Positions 1 to 7,019 are shown, counted from the stretch's first letter. The stretch is DNA of 8,707 bases from Bacteroidetes bacterium UBA2234 (GCA_002347985.1 DDYM01000025.1:1-8707), one strand, 5' to 3'. Numbers and translations: made by a program. The notes: generated by a model not told the origin, from the letters alone.

Positions 1-3000
1 AAGAAAGGTCAGTGGATTTATCAAGACGTAACATCAGGTACTGCCGAATGTGTAAGGACTGATAAGCCAGCTTATGTTGCTCAATACATGAAAAATGGAG
101 CGTGTTCGGGTTTAACTGGTGGGAATGGTGACGCCGCGTTGTTTTTGTCGCCTGACGTAAACCAGCGATTGATTAGAACTTTGGTTGGTACTGCAACAAC
201 ATCGAATATGAACCAGCATTGGGTGAATATTTTGGTAACCCAAAGCGCAGTAAAATCTGTGAAAGTGAATGGGGTGGCATTGGCGTCAACTGCCTTTACG
301 AATGTGACTTGTGGTAAGTATGCTTACGCTCAAGTAAAAGTGAATAACCCGAGTTCAAACACCGTGACTTCGGATAGTGGATTTATTTGTGTGGCATACG
401 GTGTAGGTCCCTATGAAAGTTACGCATATTCTGCAGGTGCGGTTTTTGAGAACTTGAATTTTGATATTTCAGTGACACGCAAAACGATGTGTCCGGGTGA
501 GGATGTGAAATTGGGAGCTGTGGTTGTGGGTAATCCCAAAATTCGGGGATACCGCTGGAACTTTGGCGATGGAACGTCCGATACTGGCAAAAATGTAGTT
601 CACAAATTCAAAAAAGTGGGGTCGTTCTTTGTCGTTCTCAAAATTCCAGTAACATTGGATTGTGGTAATGTGGATACTATTGTAAGGAGTAAAATTATTA
701 CCATCAAACAGGGTCCTGTATTGGATTTTCCAGATACAACTACACAATGTGCTTCCACACTGAATCTGAAAATAACGGCCCCATACTCGAATAAGTTCCT
801 GTATAAGTGGCAAGATTCTTCAAAGCTTCAAACGTATACTATTACAACGTCGAAAAGGGTGTGGTTGAAAATTACCGATACATCCACCAATTGTACCTCT
901 ATCGACTCAACTTGGGTTAGAAGGGCTGATGCGATCACCGCTGCAATCAAATATGATTCTTTGAACCAATGTTATAAGACTGATATTTTTGCGATGCGAG
1001 ATGGTACGAAGTACAACAACGACGGGTGGAAATGGTCGAATTGGAGGATATACGACTCATACAAGGGCTATTATTATTCAAAAGACAGTATCGCGTATCG
1101 TTATAAATTTGATACAATCAGCGTAAATAAACTGCGTTATATGGTTGAATCGCGCAAGGGTTGTCGTGATACACTCGATACACTTTTGGTTGTTTACCCT
1201 TATCCCATTGCAAAACTTACCAGTTCTTGGTCCTACTTCTGTCAGAATCAAGAGGTGACGTTGTCTGATTCTTCTGTGAGCAAAGAAGGTGTAGGCAAAT
1301 CATATTGGAATTTTGGGAATGGTGATAAAGACACTGTGCCCCCATTTACAGTAAAGTACAAATTCCCTTCGCCCGGAAGTTTTAAAGTTCAATTGATTAC
1401 AGAAACACCTTTTGGATGTAGGGATACGATAGATAGTACATTCGTTGTTCAACCGTCGCCGATTAACGTGATTGATGTGAAGACGTATAGTGCTTGTTTG
1501 AAAACGAATCTGTTCGACTTTACAGATAAGTCATCAATTTCTTCGGGTACCTATACCACGGGTTGGACCTATGGAAAAACCCCAAATACATCCACCAATT
1601 CCTCTGTGAAAGGGGTTAAGTTTACCGATACAGGTTGGCAGTTAGTTATTCTAAAAAATACATCGTCATATGGTTGCGCTGATATAGATACGGTCAAAAT
1701 TCATATTAACCCGGAACCCAAAGCCTATTTTGTAGTTACCGATAGTAGTACCTGTTTCGTAGGCAACTTCTTTAATCTTGATGATGCGAGTACTGTACCC
1801 AAAAATGCCACGTTGACTACCAAGTCGGCTTGGAAATATAAGGATGGTACAATGAATTTGGCTAAAACAGTATTGAACAAGAAGTTTAGCAGCCCAGGTA
1901 AATATTGGGTAAGAGTTATTGCAAGTACTACAGATGGTTGTTTGGATTCATTCCAACGAGAGGTAGAGGTATTCCCTATGCCACAATCTGATATCACGAT
2001 CAATGGTAAAACGCAGTGTTTAACTGGAAACAAGTATATTTTCAAACAGAAGTTTCCATATACCGGTACTGCAGGTGTTCATGTTTGGAAAACCAGTGAT
2101 GGGGCAACCGGAGCTGGAGATTCATTTGTTCATTCATTTACCAGCATTGGTACCTACCGCATCTTCCACAGCATTCAATCAAACGAAGGATGTTTTGATT
2201 CTACATCGGATGTTGTGAATGTAGTTGCTTCACCTAAGACGTCGTTTACAACGAGCAAGGATACTGCCTGTTTGGGTGGTCATTTGTTCTCATTTACTGA
2301 TAATACGGTGTTTGGAAGTACCTATACCAGCAAATGGAGTTTGGGCGATGGTACCACAGGGACTGCCAAGAATATTACCGGAAAGGGTTATTTGTCTGCC
2401 GGTAAGTTTGATGTCAAACTGGTGATTACAACATCTGCGGGTTGTTCAGATTCGTTGACGAAAACTGTGAATGTATGGCCTGTGCCGGTGGCAAATTTTG
2501 CCATGAACAACGTGGAGCAGTGTTTGGTTGGAAATTCATTCGTGGCAAGCAATATTACCCAGGAAAATTCTGCGACAGGAGTTGCTTACACTTGGTACGT
2601 AAAGGGTATCGCCATGGCGAATACCAAAACGGTTTCAGCACAAACGATGCCGGATACGGGAGATTACCCAGTGAAGTTGAGGGTTGTTTCAGACCAGGGC
2701 TGTGCAACAGAGAAAACAATTGTCTTGCGTGTGAATGAGCATCCATCGGTGATTGTTTCAGGTAGCAATGCTTGTGCAATGGCGCCAATACAGTTCAATG
2801 CAGCGGCGAAAGTGAATCGCGGATCTATTGCATCGTACAGTTGGAATTTTGGTGATGCAGGAACTTCAAATATTTCGAATCCCAAGCATATCTATACTAC
2901 CGATGGAAGTTATGGTGTTACGGTAGCGGTGACTTCGGACAAGGGTTGTGTGACAACTACGCCAGCTTACCCAATTACAGTATTGCCGAAACCTGTTGCC

Positions 3001-3516
3001 GATTTCGATTCAGAGTATTTGTTGTCGCGCGGATTGGAAACGGATTGGAAATTTACTTTCACAGGAAAGAATACAGATACCTACAATTGGATGTTCCAAG
3101 ATGGACAAACGTCCACATCGTCTAATCCGTTCTTTATGACCTTTAGTGGAACGGGCGATTTCAAGGTTACATTGATCGCAAGCAATAGTTCGGGATGTGC
3201 GGATACCACGAGTAAGAATATATTCCTTAAGCCGGAATTGTTATTCTACTTGCCTACCGCGTTCTCGCCGAATATCGATGGTTTGAATGAGGAATTTAAG
3301 CCGTATCAGGCGTTTGGATTGAGCAAATACAGGATGACAATTATGAACCGTTGGGGAGAGATCTTGTTCTATTCTGAGGATCCTTCTGTAGGTTGGAAGG
3401 GTTTGGATAGCAAGGGTGAGCCAGTAATGGAGGGTATTTATGCCTTTGCTGTGACGTTCCGTTATATTGATGGTGCGATGCATGCCTACAAAGGGACTGT
3501 AACTGTTTTGAAATAG
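1..3516 (+). CDS. Large secreted multi-PKD protein with IgGFc-binding-like N-terminal domain and T9SS type B sorting domain (5' partial)
   Basis: The frame is open from base 1 to the TAG at 3514-3516, so 1171 codons are visible and the true start lies upstream. The ATG at 88 is internal, because the 29 codons before it continue the same domain. Bases 1 to about 450 resemble the end of the IgGFc-binding N-terminal domain seen in Bacteroidota surface proteins (PAYVAQYM, LFLSPDVNQ, GFICVAYGVGPYESYAYSAG). Then come about eleven PKD/Ig-like repeats. Recognisable PKD cores are WNFGDG at 556, WNFGNG at 1306, WSLGDG at 2335, WNFGDAG at 2842 and WMFQDG at 3088. The last ~92 codons (from ~3238) are a CHU_C/type B T9SS sorting domain, with PTAFSPNIDGLN, NRWGE, GWKG and GIYAF. 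Known of the family: such proteins cross the outer membrane through T9SS and are released or anchored at the surface. Inference: an adhesin or matrix-like protein; the ligand is unknown. No enzyme domain is visible. The signal peptide would lie outside the window. Confidence 0.93.
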   Translation, partial: KKGQWIYQDVTSGTAECVRTDKPAYVAQYMKNGACSGLTGGNGDAALFLSPDVNQRLIRTLVGTATTSNMNQHWVNILVTQSAVKSVKVNGVALASTAFTNVTCGKYAYAQVKVNNPSSNTVTSDSGFICVAYGVGPYESYAYSAGAVFENLNFDISVTRKTMCPGEDVKLGAVVVGNPKIRGYRWNFGDGTSDTGKNVVHKFKKVGSFFVVLKIPVTLDCGNVDTIVRSKIITIKQGPVLDFPDTTTQCASTLNLKITAPYSNKFLYKWQDSSKLQTYTITTSKRVWLKITDTSTNCTSIDSTWVRRADAITAAIKYDSLNQCYKTDIFAMRDGTKYNNDGWKWSNWRIYDSYKGYYYSKDSIAYRYKFDTISVNKLRYMVESRKGCRDTLDTLLVVYPYPIAKLTSSWSYFCQNQEVTLSDSSVSKEGVGKSYWNFGNGDKDTVPPFTVKYKFPSPGSFKVQLITETPFGCRDTIDSTFVVQPSPINVIDVKTYSACLKTNLFDFTDKSSISSGTYTTGWTYGKTPNTSTNSSVKGVKFTDTGWQLVILKNTSSYGCADIDTVKIHINPEPKAYFVVTDSSTCFVGNFFNLDDASTVPKNATLTTKSAWKYKDGTMNLAKTVLNKKFSSPGKYWVRVIASTTDGCLDSFQREVEVFPMPQSDITINGKTQCLTGNKYIFKQKFPYTGTAGVHVWKTSDGATGAGDSFVHSFTSIGTYRIFHSIQSNEGCFDSTSDVVNVVASPKTSFTTSKDTACLGGHLFSFTDNTVFGSTYTSKWSLGDGTTGTAKNITGKGYLSAGKFDVKLVITTSAGCSDSLTKTVNVWPVPVANFAMNNVEQCLVGNSFVASNITQENSATGVAYTWYVKGIAMANTKTVSAQTMPDTGDYPVKLRVVSDQGCATEKTIVLRVNEHPSVIVSGSNACAMAPIQFNAAAKVNRGSIASYSWNFGDAGTSNISNPKHIYTTDGSYGVTVAVTSDKGCVTTTPAYPITVLPKPVADFDSEYLLSRGLETDWKFTFTGKNTDTYNWMFQDGQTSTSSNPFFMTFSGTGDFKVTLIASNSSGCADTTSKNIFLKPELLFYLPTAFSPNIDGLNEEFKPYQAFGLSKYRMTIMNRWGEILFYSEDPSVGWKGLDSKGEPVMEGIYAFAVTFRYIDGAMHAYKGTVTVLK
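1201..3231 (+). repeat. Tandem PKD-like protein repeats with paired cysteines
   Basis: Within the surface-protein gene, repeat units of about 84-88 codons follow one another. The first cysteine of successive units is at 1240, 1495, 1753, 2017, 2269, 2521 and 2773, a spacing of 252-264 bases. The second, in a GC or GCxD context, is at 1417, 1675, 1939, 2191, 2443, 2701 and 2947. The two cysteines of a unit are therefore 58-62 residues apart. Three more divergent units precede these, with pairs at 490/661, 748/892 and 970/1162. The last unit (about 2995-3231) keeps only the GC cysteine at 3196. The repeats are diverged at DNA level, so this is a protein repeat and not a recent tandem duplication. 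Confidence 0.85.
3238..3513 (+). other. T9SS type B C-terminal sorting domain (CHU_C / gliding-motility-associated C-terminal domain)
   Basis: The last ~92 codons of the surface protein match the conserved pattern of the family: an LPTAFSPN(x)DGxN opening (FSPNIDGLNEEF), a central NRWGE followed by LFYSED, then GWKG, and a closing GEPVMEGIYAF with a final beta strand ending in TVTVLK. Known of the family: this domain directs the folded protein through the type IX secretion pore. It is the main evidence for cell-surface or extracellular location and for assignment to Bacteroidota. Confidence 0.93.
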
Positions 3517-3534
3517 GGGTCGACAGGGTTGATT

Positions 3535-3579
3535 CCAAAAGAGAGGGGGCTCGTCGTAGACGAGCCCCCTCTCTTTTGG
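3535..3579. terminator. Perfect 21-bp hairpin, probable bidirectional terminator
   Basis: The arms 3535-3555 and 3559-3579 are exact reverse complements around the 3-base loop GTA (3556-3558). The stem has a GC-rich core (GGGGGCTCGTC) and A4/T4 tracts near its base, so each strand reads as a stem ending in a U-tract. It begins 18 bases after the stop codon of the surface-protein gene and lies 119 bases beyond the stop of rpoD, which converges on it. Its symmetry and position fit a factor-independent terminator working in both directions. The T-tract lies inside the stem and not after it, which is typical of bidirectional terminators. Confidence 0.88.
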
Positions 3580-3698
3580 ATGATATATTAAAATCTTATC
3601 GTGCAGAAGGATTATCGAAGTCCAGTGAGGCCTTGGATAATATCCGTCGATCGATTTAGGATATCGGTTTGCCTCAAGCCAAACGACTTCGGAGGTGA
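3580..3698. other. Convergent intergenic spacer, nothing further recognised
   Basis: This is the 3' untranslated stretch of rpoD between its stop codon and the shared terminator. I see only weak dyads, for example a 5-bp stem around GTTTGCCTCAAGCCAAAC at 3667-3684 and the near-palindrome GGATAATATCC around 3644. No RNA gene, small ORF with a credible start, or repeat can be supported. Confidence 0.5.
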
Positions 3699-4562
3699 TT
3701 ATCCTAAGTAGGTCTTCAGGATTTTGCTTTTGCTTGATTTGCGCAAGCGACGAAGTGCCTTTTCCTTGATTTGACGAACGCGTTCGCGGGTAAGGCCCAC
3801 TTTCTCTGAAATGTCTTCTAAGGTGTGAGCGGCGTTGCCATCCAACCCAAAATAGTATTTCAAAACGTCGCGCTCTTTGTCGCTCAAAGTTGAAATTACA
3901 CGGTTGATTTCGTTCTGCAACGACTCATTCAACAACGGCATGTCTGGGTTTGGCTCATCGTTTTGGTCCAAAACGCCCAACAAAGTATTGTCTTCTCCTT
4001 CGGCCAAAGGCGCATCGATGCTCAAGTGACGACCTGAAGAACGCAATGCATTTTCTACTTCGGAAAGTGAAATTTCAAGAGATTCTGCAATTTCTTGGGG
4101 TGTAGGTTCGCGCTCCAATTCTTGCTCAAGGCGGGCAGATGCTTGGGTGATTCTTCCTAAGCTACCCACTTTGTTCAAAGGCAAACGAACGATACGACTT
4201 TGGTCGGCCAAAGCTTGTAAAATGCTCTGACGAATCCACCAAACTGCATAAGAGATAAATTTGAAACCACGAGTTTCATCGAAACGCTTTGCGGCTTTAA
4301 TCAATCCCATATTTCCTTCGTTGATCAAATCGCCGAGGGTAAGACCTTGGTTTTGATACTGTTTAGACACAGATACTACGAAACGCAAGTTGGCATTTAC
4401 CAATTTTTCCAAAGCTGCTTGATCGCCTTCCCTGATTCGTCGGGCCAATTCAACTTCCTCTTGGGCGTCGATCATGGAAACCTTTGAAATTTCGTTCAGA
4501 TACTTGTCGAGCGATTTGTTCTCGCGGTTGGTAAATTGTTTTGATATTTTTAACTGCCTCAT
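3699..4562 (-). CDS. rpoD: Primary (housekeeping) RNA polymerase sigma factor, sigma-70 family, Bacteroidota type
   Basis: This 287-residue protein directs core RNA polymerase to housekeeping promoters. It begins MRQLKI and has no region 1.1, a known feature of the primary sigma factor of Bacteroidota, whose usual length is about 286-290. Visible regions are: 1.2 (about 16-50, [12 protein letters not shown]); 2.1-2.2 ([33 protein letters not shown]); 2.3-2.4 ([21 protein letters not shown], about 98-118), which melts and reads the -7 element; 3 ([19 protein letters not shown] onward); and 4.2, a helix-turn-helix at about 247-275 ([28 protein letters not shown]) that contacts the -33 region. 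The C-terminus [11 protein letters not shown] is typical. The ATG at 4560-4562 gives the standard N-terminus. No Shine-Dalgarno is seen, which is normal for the phylum. It lies 123 bases after feoB on the same strand and has its own candidate promoter. Confidence 0.97.
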   Translation of the reverse strand: MRQLKISKQFTNRENKSLDKYLNEISKVSMIDAQEEVELARRIREGDQAALEKLVNANLRFVVSVSKQYQNQGLTLGDLINEGNMGLIKAAKRFDETRGFKFISYAVWWIRQSILQALADQSRIVRLPLNKVGSLGRITQASARLEQELEREPTPQEIAESLEISLSEVENALRSSGRHLSIDAPLAEGEDNTLLGVLDQNDEPNPDMPLLNESLQNEINRVISTLSDKERDVLKYYFGLDGNAAHTLEDISEKVGLTRERVRQIKEKALRRLRKSSKSKILKTYLG

Positions 4563-4617
4563 GTGTTCTTATTGGATCTAATTGGGTAATTGACTTGTTG
4601 ATGTATAATCAGCCTTG

Positions 4618-4625
4618 CAAAAATA
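4618..4625 (-). promoter_or_regulatory. Candidate -7 promoter element of rpoD (TATTTTTG)
   Basis: On the minus strand TATTTTTG matches the Bacteroidota -7 consensus TAnnTTTG exactly. It would start a transcript about 50 bases before the rpoD ATG. A matching -33 TTTG at the usual spacing (about 19-21 bases) is not present; the nearest TTTG is only 12 bases upstream. The region is AT-rich, so a chance match is possible. The remainder of the feoB-rpoD gap (4563-4685) shows no hairpin that would terminate feoB transcription. Confidence 0.45.
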
Positions 4626-4685
4626 CAAAATTTAGCTCAAATTGTTTAGAAAAACTTGCGTAATTCAACAGTCAATGTGTAGTTC

Positions 4686-6647
4686 TTAGTTGGCGATATG
4701 GTATACCATATAAGCACCTACATAAGCAATGATTCCGTAAATCAAGAACAATGCGATGGGCCATGTCCACGACCCGGTTTCGCGTTTCATCACTGCCATG
4801 GTGCTCATGCATTGCAAAGCGAAAGCGTAGAATACAATCAGACTCAGGGCGTAGGGGAGGCCGTACAATGGCTTGCCCGTCTTTGGATTTTTAATGGCTT
4901 GCATCTTTTCAATGATGCCTTGGGTATTGTCTTCGCTGGATTGAAATAGCGTAGCCATCGTCCCTACAAACACTTCTCTTGCGGCAAAGCTTGTAATCAA
5001 TGCGATGCCTGTTTTCCAATCGTAACCCAAGGGCTCGATAGCGGGTTCGATCCATTTTCCTAGGTGGCCTGCGTAGCTGGCTTCCAATCGCAACGTGGTT
5101 TCAATGTCCGCACTTTGAGATGGGTTTATTTGTTGAATAATATGCGCCTCATTCTCTGCTTTTTTCATGGCTTCGGATGGGCCAAAGTTTGAGAGGAACC
5201 AAAGGATCATGGAGATTACGATAATGACTTTTCCGGCTTCGGACAGGAACGACAGACATTTGAGCCATGCTTGGTGCAGAACCGTTTGAACTCTGGGGAT
5301 TTGGTATGCGGGCAATTCGAGGATGAATTCGGAAGTGGATTCTTTTTTATGCAGTAGATTGAATACAAAGGCCAAGAGGATGGCAACAACGATTCCGGCC
5401 ATGTACGCGGACGTGATTACGAAAGTTTGGGCATGAAAGGGTCCCCAAAATTGGGAAAAAGGGATCGCCACTGAAACGAGTAAAACATAAACGGGCAATC
5501 GGGCGCTGCAACTCATCAGTGGAACCACGATCATGGTGGCGAGGCGTTCACGTTTGCTTTTGATACTTCGGGTGGCCATGATACTGGGGATGGCACAGGC
5601 AAATCCTCCAACGAGTGGGATAATACTTCTGCCATTGAGTCCCAATTTTCTCATCAATCTATCGGTGATGAAGCTGGCTCGTACCATGTACCCGCTGTCT
5701 TCTAGTAGGCCGATGAGGAAGAAGAGTATGAAAATTTGGGGGACAAATACTACCACTCCTTCCAATCCTCCGATGAGTCCTTGGACGATAAAGTTCGAAA
5801 TTTGGCCTTGGGGTAGCCATGATTCTATGGCAGTGCTGATGTATTGAAATGCGATTTCGATGGCATCCATGGGCAATTTTGCGAGGCTGAAAACGCCTTG
5901 AAACAAAACCATCATGATTGCTGCGAAGATGAAATAGCCGGCCCATTTGTTGGTTGTCCAACGGTCGATTTTTAAGGTCAGACTTTTCAATCCCACGGGC
6001 CTTTTGGTGGTACATTTCTTAATGATTTCTTCGATGGAAATGTATCTGCGAAGGGTTTCTTCGCTCAGGCCGGGAATTTTGGTGCCTTTTTGGTATTCTA
6101 CGATTCGCTCCGGAAGTTGGGTTGGCGAGCCGATGATGTTGGGCTTTGCTGTGGTATTGAAAAGGGCTAGAACGCTGGAAATATTTTTTTCTTTCCGGGG
6201 GTTGAATGCGATGCAAGGGACTCCGAGCGCTGCTTGCAGCGCGAGGAGGTCGATGTCGATGCCTCTGCGAACCGCCGTGTCCGTCATCGTCAAGATACAT
6301 GCACAAGGTATTTGTAACTCTGCAACCTGACTAAACAGCAGTAAATTTCTGCGAAGATTGGATGCGTCCATTACAAAGATGATGGCTTCTGGCCTGCTCT
6401 CATCATTTCGAATGAGGTGCTGAACAACCAGTCCCTCGTCTTCCGATTTTGTATATAAACTGTAAATCCCAGGTAAATCGATGAGAGAAATGGTTTGACC
6501 GGCAGATTTAACTTCTCCTATACTTGCTTCAACTGTGGTGCCGGGTAGGTTGCTGGTTTTTTGACTCAGACCCGTTAAACGATTGAATAGGGTAGATTTT
6601 CCGCAGTTCGGATTTCCTACAAGGGCGAAACTGCTCGGTAAACTCAT
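4686..6647 (-). CDS. feoB: Ferrous iron transport protein B (GTPase-coupled Fe2+ permease)
   Basis: FeoB imports Fe2+ across the inner membrane. The 653 residues include an N-terminal G domain with G1 GNPNCGKS (11-18), a G2 region NLPGTTVE (33-40) and G3 DLPG (57-60). G4 reads TMTD (120-123) and the G5 region AFNPRKEK (147-154), both unlike the usual NxxD and SA(R/K) forms. A helical linker runs to about 230, followed by a membrane permease. Hydrophobic segments lie at about 236-256, 290-316, 370-395, 408-430, 473-488, 545-563, 601-618 and 628-650. The first gate motif (GGFACAIPSIMATR, 347-360) keeps its cysteine, and the second reads SCSARLPVY (379-387). FAAREVFVGTM (554-564) and LQCMSTMAVMKRETGSW are also family hallmarks. 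The ATG at 6645-6647 overlaps the feoA stop. Length and motifs indicate an intact gene. No FeoC gene follows, as is common outside gammaproteobacteria. Confidence 0.97.
   Translation of the reverse strand: MSLPSSFALVGNPNCGKSTLFNRLTGLSQKTSNLPGTTVEASIGEVKSAGQTISLIDLPGIYSLYTKSEDEGLVVQHLIRNDESRPEAIIFVMDASNLRRNLLLFSQVAELQIPCACILTMTDTAVRRGIDIDLLALQAALGVPCIAFNPRKEKNISSVLALFNTTAKPNIIGSPTQLPERIVEYQKGTKIPGLSEETLRRYISIEEIIKKCTTKRPVGLKSLTLKIDRWTTNKWAGYFIFAAIMMVLFQGVFSLAKLPMDAIEIAFQYISTAIESWLPQGQISNFIVQGLIGGLEGVVVFVPQIFILFFLIGLLEDSGYMVRASFITDRLMRKLGLNGRSIIPLVGGFACAIPSIMATRSIKSKRERLATMIVVPLMSCSARLPVYVLLVSVAIPFSQFWGPFHAQTFVITSAYMAGIVVAILLAFVFNLLHKKESTSEFILELPAYQIPRVQTVLHQAWLKCLSFLSEAGKVIIVISMILWFLSNFGPSEAMKKAENEAHIIQQINPSQSADIETTLRLEASYAGHLGKWIEPAIEPLGYDWKTGIALITSFAAREVFVGTMATLFQSSEDNTQGIIEKMQAIKNPKTGKPLYGLPYALSLIVFYAFALQCMSTMAVMKRETGSWTWPIALFLIYGIIAYVGAYMVYHIAN
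6644..6647 (-). other. ATGA stop-start overlap joining feoA and feoB
   Basis: On the minus strand the feoB ATG (6647-6645) overlaps the feoA TGA (6646-6644) by two bases within ATGA. This arrangement indicates that the two genes are co-transcribed and suggests translational coupling, which would keep FeoA and FeoB production linked. Confidence 0.9.
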
Positions 6648-6886
6648 GCGGGATCCAATTCCAAGTTGAACACTTCAATTTGGCTCGCTTCCTCCTTGCG
6701 CAACCCCAATAAGTAAGTATCGATTCTGAATGCAATTGTTTTGCCCCCAGACGACTCATACAATCTCACGATTTCTGTTCCAGGAACACAACCCATTTCT
6801 GCCAATTTCTGAGAGTATACACCGTCCTTGAGCCCAGTAATTGTGGCTTTTTGTCCTTGTTTTAACAAATCAGCGGTGGCATCCAT
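6644..6886 (-). CDS. feoA: Ferrous iron transport protein A (small SH3-like regulatory partner of FeoB)
   Basis: FeoA is a small cytoplasmic beta-barrel protein needed for FeoB-mediated Fe2+ uptake; its exact mechanism is unsettled. I choose the ATG at 6884-6886, which gives 80 residues, the usual FeoA length, and an N-terminus MDATADLLKQGQKATITGL that aligns with the common start of the family. An in-frame TTG at 6917-6919 would add eleven hydrophobic residues (MLFKIILNLQE) that FeoA proteins do not normally have. Family motifs are KLAEMGCVPGTEIVRLY (27-43), equivalent to the usual (K/R)LxELGxxPGxxI, and a late GLRKEEASQIEV (61-72), where the family has (A)LRxxEAxxI. The gene overlaps feoB at its stop codon, so the two form an operon. 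Confidence 0.95.
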   Translation of the reverse strand: MDATADLLKQGQKATITGLKDGVYSQKLAEMGCVPGTEIVRLYESSGGKTIAFRIDTYLLGLRKEEASQIEVFNLELDPA

Positions 6887-6892
6887 CTCTTG

Positions 6893-6924
6893 CAAATTTA
6901 GAATGATTTTAAATAACAAACAAA
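6893..6924 (-). promoter_or_regulatory. Candidate feoAB promoter (TTTG-N20-TAAATTTG)
   Basis: On the minus strand TTTG (6921-6924), a 20-base spacer and TAAATTTG (6893-6900) fit the Bacteroidota promoter pattern TTTG...TAnnTTTG. A second TTTG at 6917-6920 would give a 16-base spacer. The -7 element ends only six bases (CAAGAG) before the feoA ATG, so a transcript from here would have almost no leader. The sequence is AT-rich and no experimental support exists, so this is a prediction only. If it is real, the upstream TTG start of feoA is ruled out. Confidence 0.4.
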
Positions 6925-6980
6925 TTTTAGTTTTTATTCATCTAAACCCCCTTTGTGATGGAATTTAAAGTTGGGCAAAT

Positions 6981-7006
6981 TAAAATCGCGGCTTTGGTAA
7001 AATCGC
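6981..7006. repeat. 9-bp direct repeat TAAAATCGC, two copies 17 bases apart
   Basis: TAAAATCGC occurs at 6981-6989 and again at 6998-7006. A looser relative, TAAAAGCG, follows at 7020-7027. They lie in the gap between the unrecognised gene and feoA, next to the palindrome at 7006-7019. Close direct repeats upstream of an operon can be protein-binding sites, but the copies are short and AT-rich, and chance is a fair explanation. Confidence 0.35.
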
Positions 7007-7019
7007 TGACAATTGTCAG
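7006..7019. promoter_or_regulatory. Perfect 14-bp palindrome CTGACAATTGTCAG, possible operator or weak hairpin
   Basis: CTGACAATTGTCAG equals its own reverse complement. It lies 120 bases upstream of the feoA ATG and 21 bases past the stop of the preceding gene. Read as DNA it has the shape TGAC-N4-GTCA, the spacing used by CRP/FNR-type regulators. Read as RNA on the minus strand it could form a 5-bp stem with a 4-base loop followed by CGATTTTA, which is a poor terminator. It does not resemble a standard Fur box. The dyad is certain; its role is not. Confidence 0.4.

Noticed and set aside
469..813. Antisense open frame of 114 codons opposite the surface-protein gene, and similar frames at 1725-2045, 2555-2885 and 3241-3538.
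   Set aside because: These are shadows of a strongly supported coding frame; their translations have no family features and no start context.
1201..3231. The PKD array as a recent DNA-level tandem duplication.
   Set aside because: The units share spacing and a few residues but not nucleotide sequence, so they are anciently diverged protein repeats.
3667..3684. Small dyad GTTTGCCTCAAGCCAAAC after the rpoD stop as a second terminator.
   Set aside because: It has only five base pairs in the stem with an eight-base loop and no U-tract; the perfect hairpin at 3535-3579 is far stronger.
5533..6330. Long plus-strand and alternate minus-strand frames across feoB (for example 5533-5847, 5947-6330 and 5659-6015).
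   Set aside because: They overlap a complete, motif-rich feoB frame and have odd compositions typical of out-of-frame translation.
6887..6919. Longer feoA starting at the TTG at 6917-6919 (91 residues).
   Set aside because: The first eleven residues are not typical of FeoA, the ATG at 6884-6886 gives the standard length and N-terminus, and a good promoter match overlaps the extension.
6927..6941. Four-codon leader ORF (ATG AAT AAA AAC TAA, minus strand) after a GGGGG run upstream of feoA.
   Set aside because: It is too short to distinguish from chance, has no attenuator-like hairpins around it, and Bacteroidota do not rely on G-rich ribosome binding sites.
7006..7019. The palindrome as a classical Fur box.
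   Set aside because: It has no resemblance to the GATAATGATTATC-type repeat used by Fur; only its symmetry is notable.
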